Assembly: GCA_036583965.1 (NCBI GenBank)
Contig: JAZBQD010000015.1
Span: 22,163,310-22,227,309 of the forward strand
Direction of reading: 5' to 3'
DNA length: 64,000 nucleotides
Source: Prunella strophiata
Lineage: Eukaryota; Chordata; Aves; Passeriformes; Prunellidae
The translations under genes were made by a program, and so were the position numbers. The notes beneath the pieces were generated by a model. That model had not been told where the DNA came from and searched no databases. It saw nothing but the letters and a program-made list of their open reading frames with translations. Below are positions 38,720-51,705 of this stretch, piece by piece (positions within the stretch are counted from its first letter, which is position 1; every line of letters begins with the position of its first letter).

Positions 38720-41700
38720 CTGGAAAAGTAGTTATGAGAAAACATATCTACATGAAAACACTGAATCAGAAAATTCTGTTTAGCATTTAAGCATTTTAAT
38801 GATTTTGTCACAAATTTGGCATTTTAGTTTAGAACAGGAGGAAAGAAATATTTCAAATAAAACTAAACACTGTTCTCTAGTTGCTGAATATTAATCTGGG
38901 ATCCTACTACTTTAAACCACTGTCTAAGAGAAACTAGATAAGCTGTGAGAAATGTTTAAATGAAAGGTTTTATCTCATACATTATGAAAGTGCATACTTT
39001 TCAGAGATGCAGGACTACTACTCTGCTGACTGGTGAAATTTTCTTTCATATTCCATCTGTTTAAGCCCTTAGGCATGAAATTTGATTAATCCTATTTTTG
39101 GGTGCATTAAGAAAAAATATGAACTTAGACTGAAGCATTCCCAGAGGTTTTTGTTTTATTATATATCTATGGTACTTGTCACAGAGGACCTCTAATTTAT
39201 CAGACCCCCTATGATCCCCAACAATGACAAGATATTTTATAGTTAATTAGTCATAAGGATATTTTAAAACATGGTAGCAAGTCCCAGATGGGTTTTCTGC
39301 AAAGAAGGTTTTGTGACTACAGTAGAGAATATGGGCATCTCCAGAAACATCTACTTTCAGATCTGAACCCTTCAAATGTTGACGAGTAGCATCAGACAAA
39401 TACCACAAGTGTGACAGTTCCCCAGCTGGGCCTTGGGCTGATGGATCTATGATTACAATGGATAGGTCAAGGAGGGACAAAAACTCTGAGCCAAGCAGGC
39501 AGTGTGGTAAAATGGTGCAACAGCACAAAACCAAGAGCAGGATGTGTTCAACCTATGACAACTCAGCAGTAAGGAGAAACTGAAGGAGCCCCTGGAGCAT
39601 CCACCTGTGTTCTGTTCAGAACTGGCCATACACAAAGGGATGTTTCCCACTCTCTGGTTAGCTGATGACAAACAAGTCTTAGAATTGTGGGATCCAGAAA
39701 AATGCAAAAAAATATTCATTCTTTCTGCCACCTTCTCCCTAAGGAATGAGGATCTCCTGGCATATTATCTCATCTACCATTCATCACTGGACAACTAGTC
39801 TAGCACTGTAAATGAGAACATAATGTGTTTTCCTGTTATAACTCCTGGAGGGCAAGAGTCTATGCTGTAAACTATGCAGTAAACATTGCAAGGAAGTAAC
39901 TTGGAGCCCAAACACGAAGATCTCTATTTTCTTCTTCATGTCAGATGAATCTGTTTTCACTAGTTATTAAAATAAATGGACTATCATGGCAAGATAAAAG
40001 TATCAAGTACTCATCATACATCAGTGTTTTTTCATCTAACCAAGCACAAACTCAGGTAATATAACTGAAATACCCATAATATTAAACAAAGGCCATGAGA
40101 AAGTAATAATCATACCCACTGAACTGCCACGGATCCAACCAATGCACCAAACCCCTTTAAATTTAGAAAATGGACTGTGAGATCTTTATAAATGTGTGTG
40201 TTACAAGAAACAGAACAGTCATGCCTTAGAAGCAGAAAAAGCTTGTGATCAAAATCTGAAGAACAGCTTACTCTTTCCTTCTCACATCTCAGCTCCCTTT
40301 TCTGGTTATCCAGCCTTAACATGTGTTTGCTTTCCAGCACAGACTCATTTTCTTGTTAGAAAATAGACATGCTGCAATCTTTATTCCAAAATGTCCCCTC
40401 CTTCAAAAGTGCTTAAACTTGGATGGATGGCCCCTCTGTGAAAGCCTCAGAATTTCTCAGGGGTATTCCTGTGATTTTGTGATTCAATGTCATGACCCGT
40501 CAAAGGGCCAAGACAAAAGATTGCAAACAGCACGTTTTCCAGGGACACTGCCCTGCAGCAGAAGTACTTAATAGCAACATAGCTTGAAACCAGATCATCT
40601 GAGAAAAGCAATACCAGCTTTGGAGGTAGAAATGTTCCTGAAATGAGAGCAGAGAAGAGAAATGCTCATTGTGGCTATTCTTTTAGCTTTCTTCTAAGGG
40701 AGGACTACGCACATGTTCACACTTGCTGGTAGTGAGGGCGATGCATGAATGAATTCTGCTCTGTGTTTGTTCCTGAATGTGCAGCCTCACTGCAATCCTG
40801 GAGAGAGCTCAAATACCACCACACTTTGCAGCCAACTGATGCAGACTCAATACAGTCCACTCAATAAGCAATCCACAAATAATAATAATTTTTTGAAAAG
40901 AACAGAAAAGACTCTGAGTGAAAACCCAATTGTCTGTGGTATAAAGGATGTCTATCTCAGCTTCAAAATCACCATGTGGTTTCTTTGTTCTTAAAGCAAA
41001 AATTGGTTTTAAGAAAATAACTATTTTGTCTCCTGGGAAACAGAGCTTCAAGATGAAGTGAATTATTTAGTACAAGTTTGTAAACTCATTGAGAGACAAC
41101 CAAGTTTACAATAGGATGCCTTTTCTTTACCAGTGAAAGAATACATCACTAATGCTGTTCCCTGGGAGCAATCTCAACAGTGTCTGAGAGGGAATTACTC
41201 CTCATTTCTGTGGAACAACACATATTGCAACAGCAGGAAATTCTGAATCAGAAGAAGGTGGTGTAATCTCATTTGGGGTTACAGACTCCAATTGTAAAGC
41301 TTCTTCATCAACTCCAGAACATTACACCAAAACAGATCAAGGTTCAAGTGGATTGAGAAAGTCAGTTAATTTTATGGATGAACTTCAACTTAAATTTACT
41401 GAAGCTGTTGCCAAAAGCAATTACATAAATGCAACCATTGTACCTCTATGCAAAAGTTTCTTCAAAACAGTTGGTTTTTTCAAACTATCACGTTTTTGTG
41501 ACAGCTGCTGAAATGAAAGTTTCAGTGATCATGCTGATAGCCATAGAAATTCTTAAAATAAGACACAGTTATAAAATAACAAAACCCACTGTGTTTATTT
41601 TGGTCTTTAAGTAGATGGAATGTGTCTCAGCAATGAATGGACATATTTCTGAATTCAGTCTAAACCACTATATTTTTTAAAGGAATATTATAAAATAATA

Positions 41701-42831
41701 GCATTATAATACTCTGTATAGGTGGGCTGATAACAAGGGCAGTTAAAGCTATCAAGGACGTATGATTATTGCATTTTCCACATTGCTTTCAAAGCCATTA
41801 TGTGATTCTCAGCTCCAAATCTACACAGACACTAATAATTCATACAAAACAACCCTATAGAAACACCAGAAGAACACAAGCATTGCAAAACAGTGCTTGT
41901 AAGTATCTGTAAGTATAAGTATTTGTTTTAAATATGCAGAGAAACCACAAGCAACTGTACAGCACAGTATAAATACAGCAATACATATTTGCCAAATTGA
42001 CTAAAAAGAAATTTGGAATAAGACAGCTTGCATGTAACATGACAACTTAAGATTAATCTTTCTTACTCTATTTCCTGCTGCATCAGCATGATGATTTCTA
42101 TAGGCTGCCTTTAGGTCATGTGGAGCATTTCAATCAAGCATATTTAAATATTTTGAAAAAAAAATTAATATTATAAACACAAGAAAATTAGGAAGAGGAA
42201 CCACACATTCACATACATGTACATATGTCATCCTTTTCTAAGCAGGATGGTTTATGCCACTAAAAAATAATCTCCCATCCCATCTGTAGTCACACAGGCC
42301 AATTGCATTTGTCATGAAACAACTTCATAAAATGCACGTGAACTACCTTCTGTTTGATTAAAAAGAATTTTAAGAAATGTCTATCCCATTTTTAGTTAAA
42401 GCAAAGGCTTCTTTCTATGCAACCTTAGAGATCATAAATATTAAACATTAGGAAAGAACTACAAGCAACATTTTCAATCACTTTATTTAATCTAGAATAA
42501 CATTTGTATCAAGTTTTGAAAACCATCATACAGAGGCATTTAATGTGCCTGAGACAGATGTATATCAGATAATGCAAGAGTAATGGAAGAGTAATGATTC
42601 TTCATCTTTGCCCTTCATGGATGAAGACTTCATGGATGGAAGTTTGGGTTCACAGGACAGGATCTTTATTGAATGAATCTGCCTATCAACACATTTCTCT
42701 TACAAAAGCATAGTAATAACTCAAAACACTGAAAAGTACTTTTCTTTACATCTTCCTCCAGCAGACAGTGAAGATAAGGAGCACCTTAACTTGCAAGATG
42801 ACAGAAAATTTAAACAAGCATCACATACACA

Positions 42832-43547
42832 AAGAATCACAGAACCAGTAAGTTTGGAAAAGACCTTTGAGATCATCAAGTCCAACCTATGACCAAATTC
42901 CACCTTGTCAACTAGACCATGGCACTAAATGCTACATCCAATCTTTTCTTAGGCACCTCCAGGGCCAGTGACTCCACCACCTCCCTGGAGAAGCCCATTC
43001 CAATGTCCAATCACCCCTTCTGTGAAGAAATTTTTCCTAACCTAAATATCCCCCTGTGCAGCTTAAGACTCTGTTATCTTGTTGTTGCTGGTTGCCTGGG
43101 AGAAGAGACAAAGCCTTACCTGCCTCCTTTCAGGCAGCTGTAGAGAATAAGGTCTCCCTTGAGCCTCCCTTTCTCCAGGCTAAACAACCCCAGGTCGCTC
43201 AGCCACTCGTCATGGGACTTGTGCTCTTCATCAGCCTTGTTGCTCTGCTCTGGACATGCTCCAGCACCTCAACATCCTTCCTGAACTGAGGGGCCCAGAA
43301 CTGGACACAGCACTCGAGGTGTGGCCTCACCAGTGCCCAGCACAGGGGAAGAACAAACTTCCCAGCTCCTGCTGGCCACACTGCTCCTGACTACAGGCCC
43401 GGATGGCACCTGTGGCCACCTGGGCCCACACTGGCTCATGCTCAGCCTGTTGTCAGTCAGTACCCCCAGGTCCCTTCCTGCCTGGCCCCTGTCCAGCCAC
43501 TCTGTCCCCAGACAGTAGTGCTGCATGGGGTATGACCAAGGACTAAA
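42832..43547 (-). mobile_element. CR1 LINE, minus orientation
   Basis: Begins AAAGAATCACAGAACC and continues with AGATCATCAAGTCCAACC, ACCACCTCCCTGGAGAAGCC, CCTGAACTGAGGGGCCCAGA and GGTGTGGCCTCACCAGTGCC, all reversed CR1 3' text. It reaches to about 43547 and is noticeably GC-richer than its surroundings. The copy is 5'-truncated. Its opposite-strand reading frame of 127 codons is not a gene. Confidence 0.93.
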
Positions 43548-46500
43548 CAGGATATTAGAACCAGATCCAGCATCTTTAGTCACAACACATTCAAACCCCG
43601 AGCATCTGTATGCCAAAACACCAACAGTGAAGTCCTCTAGACTGTAACTCAAGTTCTTTCAACTCTTCATGTACATTTTCAGTTAAATAATGCTAGAAGT
43701 TAGTTGTTTCCTCAGGCAACAAAGGTTGACAGTGTTCCCATCCAGTTCACAATTACCTGGAAACCCATGAAAAACATTTCTATTCAAATTTTTGTGGTTC
43801 ACTTTCTCCAGTTTACTTCCAAGTAAGTCCATCTGAAATTCTAAGTACTAAAACAAGGTCTTACAATATTTAATTGGATATTTTCCTTGCATGAACCCTC
43901 TGCCAGTGCAGGGGTATTTGTGCAATACTTACCTTAAATGTATAAACAGCATATATAGTTGATTTGTGTTTGGACCAAAATCAGAGGAAAACAGAAGTCA
44001 GCTAAGAATTAGGATCCCCTATTTAATCAAATTTAAAATTGCCTATAATTTCTCTCCTTCCCCAGATACTCGTTACTAATTTTTATTCTCACAAACATTC
44101 TCTCACTTTACAATTTCCTATTCCTCTCTAGTCCCAGCAAAATTTATGGCACTAAATAAACCATGACTAAAAAACTCTTCATCCCAGCTTCTCAAGACAG
44201 AGGAACCCAACACCAAATTCAGGCCTGTGCTCCTAAGCATAAGGGAATACATTTTTAGTAATTTACACATTTGGATAGCATTACAGCTATGAACAGCCAG
44301 ATGGCTTCAGTTTATAAGGACTTAGAGATTTTCTTCATTTCACTGTGTTAACAGCATGAGAATAAAGGAGAAAAGAAATATCAGGCAGCATATCATGTAC
44401 CTAACTAATGGACAAATAAAACAGCTGGCAGGACTAAATTTAAGTCCATCATGCTTAACTTGCTTTCAAAACTATGATTAAAGAAAGTTTTCATATACAA
44501 GTATTTGCAAATATAGAGTAGTGAATATGGCATGGCAATTTCAGGATGTATAGTATCATCCACAGTAGTAGCTTCCAAACATATTTGGGAAAATGGCAAC
44601 ACCAAGCAACAAGCATTTCTGCTCCTTACCCACATAGCAAAGCTGGCACCAGTATTCACAGCATCCTTCCTTAAAGCACTTCTTAATCTGTAGACTATAT
44701 TTCCTTTCCCCCTTATGTGGGGAAAGGAAATGGATAGCTTTTTTTACCCTGACTCATTCTCTTCCTACTCCACCTCAAACCTTTCCCTCCTCAAGTCACG
44801 CAGTAAAACAAATGCAAATTATGAGTTATCAACTCCTTCCTACTTGATATTTTGTGTCCAGGCAGAACTTCATTCCTGTATGCAAACCAACATTCCTCAA
44901 GTTTTAAAATATTTATAATAGTTATTTAATTTGTATCATGCAGCACAATTCTGTAAATCAGTCCCTTGGCTTTTCCACCAAAGGCCTTCCGAAACCTAAA
45001 CAATCTGGATTTGTAATCCTGTGTGCTGTAGCACCACACTGACTGCAGCAAACACATCACACATCATCTTCCACTCTGGCAATCCAACCCAGCTCTTCCA
45101 GCAGCAGAATAAATACTTGATGAAAACTTCTCAAGCACTGCATTATAAAGATAACCATTTAAACAGTTCTTGCTGGGACACTGTTTTGTATACACTGTCA
45201 TTATTCAAGCTCAGCATTTCAACATTTGAGGATGACAAAGCTGAGTGCCCATCAGCAACACTGAGTACTGTAACATAGTACATATGGCATGGGATTAGAG
45301 TTAAACTAACATGCAAGGTAAGAGACACACATAATGCATACATTTGAATATAAACTCTCCTGTATTTTAAGATGTGTGGGGCATTGCTACCAGAAAAAAA
45401 ATACTTGTCCAGTAATGCTTAAACACAAGCCTACTCTACTGTGTGTAATTTTTTCAACTTCAACAGCTAAATTCAAGCATGGAGCTGTATCAGAGATACT
45501 CAGTTGTAAAAAAAACTTACTTGATTAAAACTCTTTATGACAGTCTACTCTGGCCATTCCCCAAATATTTGTTTTGGGCTACAAAGATTTGTGTGTTTTT
45601 GTACTTGCCTTTAAGAAAACACTAACTGTCCCCAGTTAAACTGCAATTAGATTAAATCATGCCCTACATGTACATCAGGAACATTACCACATTTAGTGGA
45701 TTTTATTTTGTATATATAAGTATATTTCTTCAAATTAGTTTTTAGCTTTGGTGTCCAAATAATATGACTTCACTGTACAGCTCCTTTTATTAGATTTTAC
45801 GCACATTAGGAATGGTTTTTAAATAATCAGTCTAGCTGTCTTAACTAATTTATAGTCCTAAAGATATAGTGAAGTTCAGAAGGAAAAAAAATGATTAAAA
45901 CAACAACTGTCTTTTCTACTTAATATGCAGTGTATTAAGTCTTAACTTCCAGGCTTCTGATTAAATGACAGATCTGCACATGAAACAGAAGTGACTCACT
46001 TAGTCACACAAGAATCCAACCCTATTATTGCTAAAAATCTGATTAACCTTCAAAGAGCCCCTGTGTCACAACATACAGCAAACTCTTTCAAGTTGAATCT
46101 CTACTTTGTAGAAGTGATTGAAACTAAAGTGTTCTTGGAAAGTACTGCAATCAAATCTCCCTGTCTGAAGTGAATCTCAAAACCACAGAGTAGTTAATAA
46201 CTACTAGTAGTAAATGAGCTGGGATCATTTATAGTATGTATGACAGTGAAGGAGAAAATTAGTCTGAAAATAATTACTGATAAGGGAATTGTAGTAAAGG
46301 TAACAAGACATAGAAACTATATGAGCATTCAAAAGATAACCAAGTATTGAAATGACTACCATTTTCATATTAAATGTTGGATTTTAAGACAGTATTTCCA
46401 TATTTAAATCCTCCAGCATCTTTGATTTCCTATTTCCTGAGCTGTGACATTTCAGAAATAATACCACTCTTCATAATACTCTATTTTGAAAATAAGGATT

Positions 46501-48309
46501 TAAAATTACATATTTCAACCCACTTCTAGAGGCTTTAAGAGGAAAAAATCATAACAGTAACTACCTCTAAACAAAAGCAGGTATCACTGAAATATCACTT
46601 ACCCTTGCATAAAGAAGATGTTGTAGCTGCTTTTTTTCTAGTTCAAAGATCAGCAAAGAATCTCTGCAATACCCCTGTAGGAAAGCTAAAATGGCATCTG
46701 AGTTGATGTGAAGAGAGAAGCTCTCTTTTTTTTCTACACTTATCAAAGGAAGACTTCCCTTACACATATTTTAGATATTTTTATAATCTAGAGTGCATAT
46801 ATTTATATTTTTTTCACTTCAGGGATATAAAGGATTCCACAATATTACAGATCTAGCAATGTCCCCAAATGTTTCATCTTTGAAATTCCTTTTTTCAGAT
46901 ATCAAAACTAATCTCAGCTAAAATAAACACTAATATCCAATGCTACTTCTTTTACTGAAGCATTTGCAAAGCCTACTTGTACACAGTGATACTAGGCATT
47001 ACTAGCAAGCTTCCCTTTTTAAAACTGTAAAAATAGTAGATTTTTCTCAAAAAAAATTTACAAATATTGTTTCCTCTCAAGAACACTAGAGGACCCCTCC
47101 ATAAGTCAGAACCTTGCCTCACTAGCACTGCTTTAGAGCACTGTGATGACCTAAAATGTCCTGAAAGCCATCCTGAGTAGCTACCTCTCAAATGCTCTCA
47201 AGAAAATAGACTTTACAAATCCCCCAAGAAGAATGCTGATGGAAGCAAGTCAAAACAACCCTTACATGGCTGTAGGACCAGCAGAGCACTGTAAGAGAGG
47301 AGGCTTAAAAACTAACACTTATGTCCCCGTGCCAGACAGCAGGCACTAGAGAAAACTTGAGGTTAGAAGGGACTTCTGACTCTGCATTGACTTCCACATC
47401 CTGCTTGCAGCAGGATCAGCTTGTATCTGATCAGTTAGAGTTTTGTCCACTGAAGTTCTGAAGTTTCTCACATTAAAAAATGCTATAACTTCTCTGGAAA
47501 AACTGTTTCAGTGTTTACCCTTAGGAAAATATTTTTTCTAATACCCATTATAACACAAGCCTTTTTAAAAAATGTGCCCTGCTGGGCTATCACTTCAGCA
47601 TTCAGAAGTCAAACTGGATTTTGAATGCTGTCAGCTGACAAGCCTGCCTTGTGAGCCACACCCCCAGATGCTTTTATTATTCATCACCACCAACTGAACA
47701 CAATGGAAATGAAATTTTTGCATCTTACCACCCCGTGGTCCCTCACCATTACACATTCTTAAAGGAGTGCTGATTATGTAATCCATTCTCCCAGAAGTGT
47801 CCCACTTCTATAGTCACAATGACCTATCAGAGGCATCTCTTGTCCTTGTTTCTTTATAGTGGATAGTGGCTCCAGGCCTTTCTGCTGTGATAGTTCTCTC
47901 ACAGTTCACAGGCCTGTGTTCACAGCCTGTGACAGAGGCTTTTCTGATCCTTCCCTCTTACTCCACTAATCCTCACATAGGTTAGGTTCTTGCCATTTCC
48001 TCCATGCCCAAAGGATTCCATTGTTCTAGTATGCTAAAACACTCAATTAGTCTTTCATTTGATTACTATAACCCTATTTTTATTTTTATGGCTTATCCTA
48101 CATTCCTGGCACCTGCACAAATTTTCTAAGAATTTTGCTGAGATTATCCTCTTATTAGTTACAGGGGTTTTTCTAAGATTCTCATTATTCATTACTGATT
48201 TTTTTTAATCTGCATGTAACATTTTCTCTTTCCCATACACGTTGCTTCTAAACTGTACAATAAATGTCTCAATGCAGCACTAACTTCAGGCATTCCCAGA
48301 ACTGCAGGA

Positions 48310-48882
48310 ACCCACCATGGAATAAGTCCATGAGGGAGATGCTCTGTTAGACCTCGTAATTATGAACAAGGAAGAACTGATTGGGAATTCAGTGAAGGTC
48401 TGCAGTAAACATAAGATGGTGGGGCTCAGGATCCTGAGAAGAAGGAGTAAGGCAGATGGAAGGATGTGAGCTCTGCTCTTGGAGAAAGTGGTGTTTAGCC
48501 TATTTAAGGACCTGTTTGTAAGAATCCTATGGGAGACAGAGCTGGAGAGAAAAAAGAGTCCAGGAGAGCTGGCTGGTTTTCAAGGATCATGCTGGGGACC
48601 AGCTGGAAAGCAGCTTGGCAGAGAAAGAAGCTCAGGGTCCTGGTGGACAGCTAATTGACCATGAGCCAGCAGTGTGTCTGTGCCATAAACAAGGCCAGTG
48701 GCACCCAAGCTGCATCAGGCAGAATGCTGCTTGCAGGTCAAGGAGGGTGATCCTTCCCCACCACTCAGCACTGGAGAGACACATCTTACACATTTTTGAG
48801 ACACATCTGTGTGCTGTGTCCAGCATGGAGCTCCCCAGAACAAGAAAGACACGACTACACTGGACCACAGACGTGATGGAGG
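48310..48882 (+). mobile_element. CR1 LINE, left part, split by an LTR
   Basis: Blocks such as GGGGACCAGCTGGAAAGCAG, GGGTCCTGGTGGACAGCTAA, CATGAGCCAGCAGTGTGTCT and CCCCAGAACAAGAAAGACAC are typical of CR1 from the end of the reverse transcriptase into the 3' region. The text breaks off at about 48882 and resumes at 49485, with the LTR between. The start near 48310 is approximate. Confidence 0.85.
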
Positions 48883-49484
48883 TGTCACTGAAACTGCGCG
48901 AAAACAAAAACTCTCCAACAACATCTTCTCAGTGTTAGAGAATTAAGGCATTGCTTTATTCTGGCCAGGATGTTGTTCTGGCCAGGATGTGCAATAGGAA
49001 TCATTTCATCCACACATTGCCCAGGTTGTGCAGTGAAAATCATTCTATCACACATGATTCTTTACTAGATTTTTCACATATTTATACATACAAACCCAAA
49101 GCAATTCTTTGGTTCAGTGTTCACTGGTCCCAAATTACACAGTTCTTAATATCTGGGTTCATATTGGCTATTGATCCCTTTGCCTTTGATGATAATTTGG
49201 TCCTCATTCTTTGTTTCTTTTATAGATTTTTTCCCAGACCAAGTGTTTCCAACACACCAGGGGATGATGTTGAAGGGCAATTGTTAATGGTCACTTATTT
49301 CTTGTGCATCTTCTGGCAACTCCCAGTCCATAGAGGTGTTAAGCTCATCAGGCCTCACCCAGGGAAGGGAGTCTTTTCAGAAGAAACTTCAGTACCCTTC
49401 ACCCTGGGCAAAGAAGAACAAACCCCTGACTAAAGTTAGTAAAAAAAAAAAAAATAGAAAATTAAAATTTCATCATTTCTAACA
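48883..49484 (-). mobile_element. LTR of an endogenous retrovirus inserted in CR1
   Basis: This element of about 600 bp starts TGTCACTGAAACTGCGCG and ends CATTTCTAACA, so both strands read TG...CA. Minus orientation is supported by TATAAATA (49079-49086 as TATTTATA), then AATAAA (48955-48960 as TTTATT) 120 bp later, then 72 bp to the end. A 16-base unit, TTCTGGCCAGGATGTT or close to it, is repeated in tandem at 48959-48992. No exact target duplication was found, so the limits may be off by a few bases. The longest frame inside (plus strand, 48951-49433, 160 codons) is antisense to the LTR and is not a gene. Confidence 0.78.
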
Positions 49485-49805
49485 AAGGGGACAGAGAGCT
49501 GGGATTGGAGAAGAGAAGGCTTCAGGACCTCATCAAAGTATACAAATTCTTGATGGCAGATGTAAAGAAGGGGGAGACAGACTCTTGTCAGCAGTGCCCA
49601 CTTACAGAACAGGAGGCACCAAGCATAAATTGAAATAGAAGAAATTCCACTTAAAAATAAGAAAAAATTTTTTTTTGCTACAAGGGCTGTAGAACATTGA
49701 AACTTCTGTCCAGAGAGTCTGTTGGGTCTCTGTCCTTGAAGTTATACAAGACCCAAGCCCTACACAACCAGCTCTAGTTGACATGGCTTTGAGCACAGGG
49801 TCAGG
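49485..49805 (+). mobile_element. CR1 LINE, right part, split by an LTR
   Basis: CR1 text resumes with GGGACAGAGAGCTGGGATTG, GAGAAGAGAAGGCTTCAGGA and GGAGACAGACTCTTGTCAGC. It ends with degraded 3' text like CACAACCAGCTCTAGTTGAC. It continues the element at 48310-48882, missing about 20 bases at the junction. The canonical terminal octamers are not visible. Confidence 0.85.
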
Positions 49806-49990
49806 CTCTTTTTGTAATTATGACACTGATTCCAGAAAGAACAATTCACATTTTCTTCTGGATCTATATATAATCCACATTTCTTTTGCTCAGAAAATTT
49901 CCTTAGAGATACAAAAAGCAGAACACAACTTGGAAATCAATTCTACCAAAGCCCAGTATGTCCTTCAAGATCCAGAGGGATAAAGTAAAA

Positions 49991-50081
49991 CTGTATATAT
50001 ACTATAAAAACTGTATATATACTATATATATATATACTGTATATATATATACTGTATATATATACCGTATATATACTATAC
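49991..50081. repeat. TA-rich microsatellite with CTGTATATATA units
   Basis: About 90 bases of (TA)n interrupted by recurring ACTGTATATATA units. Being mostly alternating T and A it is self-complementary and can fold into hairpins. Length is likely polymorphic. Confidence 0.95.
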
Positions 50082-51239
50082 ACTTCAATATAGTATTTCA
50101 CTAGCACAAGACAAAAGACCTCTTTTCTACTTAGGGTAGTCAAAATCATGGTCAAAATAAAAGTTGGTATGAAATCCACTTAATTAAACAATTTGCAATT
50201 CATTTCTTAAAGTTTTAGGAACTGATGAATGAATCCACAGAAACAGAACATTACCTGGCTAGCAACATGAAAGAAAATATCTTACACTGACCATAAAAAT
50301 AATTATATATTGTATGAAACACGCCTTCAAAGTATCAACATAACTTTCAAATTACAAGTCTTCTTTCACCAATGGTAGTCCCTTCAGTTTCTTCTTGTTG
50401 CTGATCATTAAAACAGCACTTCTACTGAGGCTTAATTGTGGGCTTAAAAAATAATTATTTCTCATTTCTACATTCAAATTAGTTCATTATACTGTATTGA
50501 TCTCTTTGTCAATAAAATGGGACTAAGCAACTGTTTATTATGTAGGAATAGAGTGAAGATTAACATTCATTCTTACATTTATGACAGCTTCCATGGAAAA
50601 TACTAAGAAATAGAGACTTGAAACCTCTGTCTTATAGAAATTATTGGAACTGTATGTCTTCACACAAGCAAGAATTCAGTCCACAATTTCTAGTACCTAC
50701 CAAAGTCACATTCACAAAGACACAGCTAAGTATTTGAAAGTAACACTGGCAGATTTCCCTACTCAATTCCATTAGTGTATCTCAAAAAACCAGAGTTTTG
50801 ATACAAAGCAATAGCACACCCTACATGTTTATCTGTCCCTAATTTCTTTGTTTATATACTCTTGTGAAACTTAAAGTATGTTTGACACAAGTTTTCACTA
50901 AGATAGAGAAGAGGCTGATTTTCAAACTCAAACAATGTCTGCAAAAGACCAGATGAGACAACTCTTGTCAGGATGATTTCCAGGGTGGAATTTCTGCTCT
51001 AAGTTAAAAGAGATTTGCTTATTGGAAGCAGTAACCCAAAGGCTCTGGAATGCATTTGGAGTGCAGGGGACTTTAGTAAACCTGGTGCAAAGTACAGATG
51101 TGGCAAAGCAGGAAAAGAGAGTGACAATATGCATCCCAAGATGTTTGGCCTACTCCAAGGCTGAAAGACAGTTCAAGTGTGTGAGTTGCCTGGGCTCTGT
51201 ACGTCTGCTGCCTGTTACCATCTTTTAATGCATGCACAA

Positions 51240-51705
51240 ATGTGGCCAGAGAGAGGGCAACAGAGCTGGTGAAGGGTCTGGAGCACAAGTCTTATGAGGA
51301 GCAGCTGAGGGAATTAGGGTAGCTTTAGCCTGGAGAAAAGGCAGCTCAGGGGGAACATTATTGCCCCCTAAAACTACCTGACAGGAGGCTGTAGCCAGGG
51401 GGAGGTTGGCCTCCTCTCCCAAGCAGTAGTAATAGGACAAGAAAAACAGCCTCACATCCTGCCAGGGGAGATTCAGATTGGACAGTAAGAAAATTTTATT
51501 CACCAAAAGGATTGTCAAGTACTGAAACAGGCTGCCCAGGGAACTGATGGAATCAGCATCCATGGAGGTATTTAAAGGAATGTACATGTGAGGCTAGGGA
51601 CATGGTTCAGTGGTGGACTTGGCTAGTACCAGGTTAACAGTTGGACTCCAAGATCTCAAAAGTTTCTCCAACCTAAATGACTCTATGATTTGATAATTCT
51701 ATGCC
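51240..51705 (+). mobile_element. CR1 LINE, 3' part
   Basis: Contains GGTGAAGGGTCTGGAGCACA, TTATGAGGAGCAGCTGAGGG, AGCCTGGAGAAAAGGCAGCT, AAACAGGCTGCCCAGGGAAC and the terminal ATGACTCTATGATTTGATAA region. It is 5'-truncated and fairly diverged. Confidence 0.92.

Noticed and set aside
43269..43652. Minus-strand open frame of 127 codons
   Set aside because: Most of it is a CR1 copy, read in a frame interrupted relative to CR1 protein.
48951..49433. Plus-strand open frame of 160 codons, among the longest in the window
   Set aside because: It lies wholly inside the LTR at 48883-49484 and runs antisense to the LTR's own signals. It has no recognisable domain.
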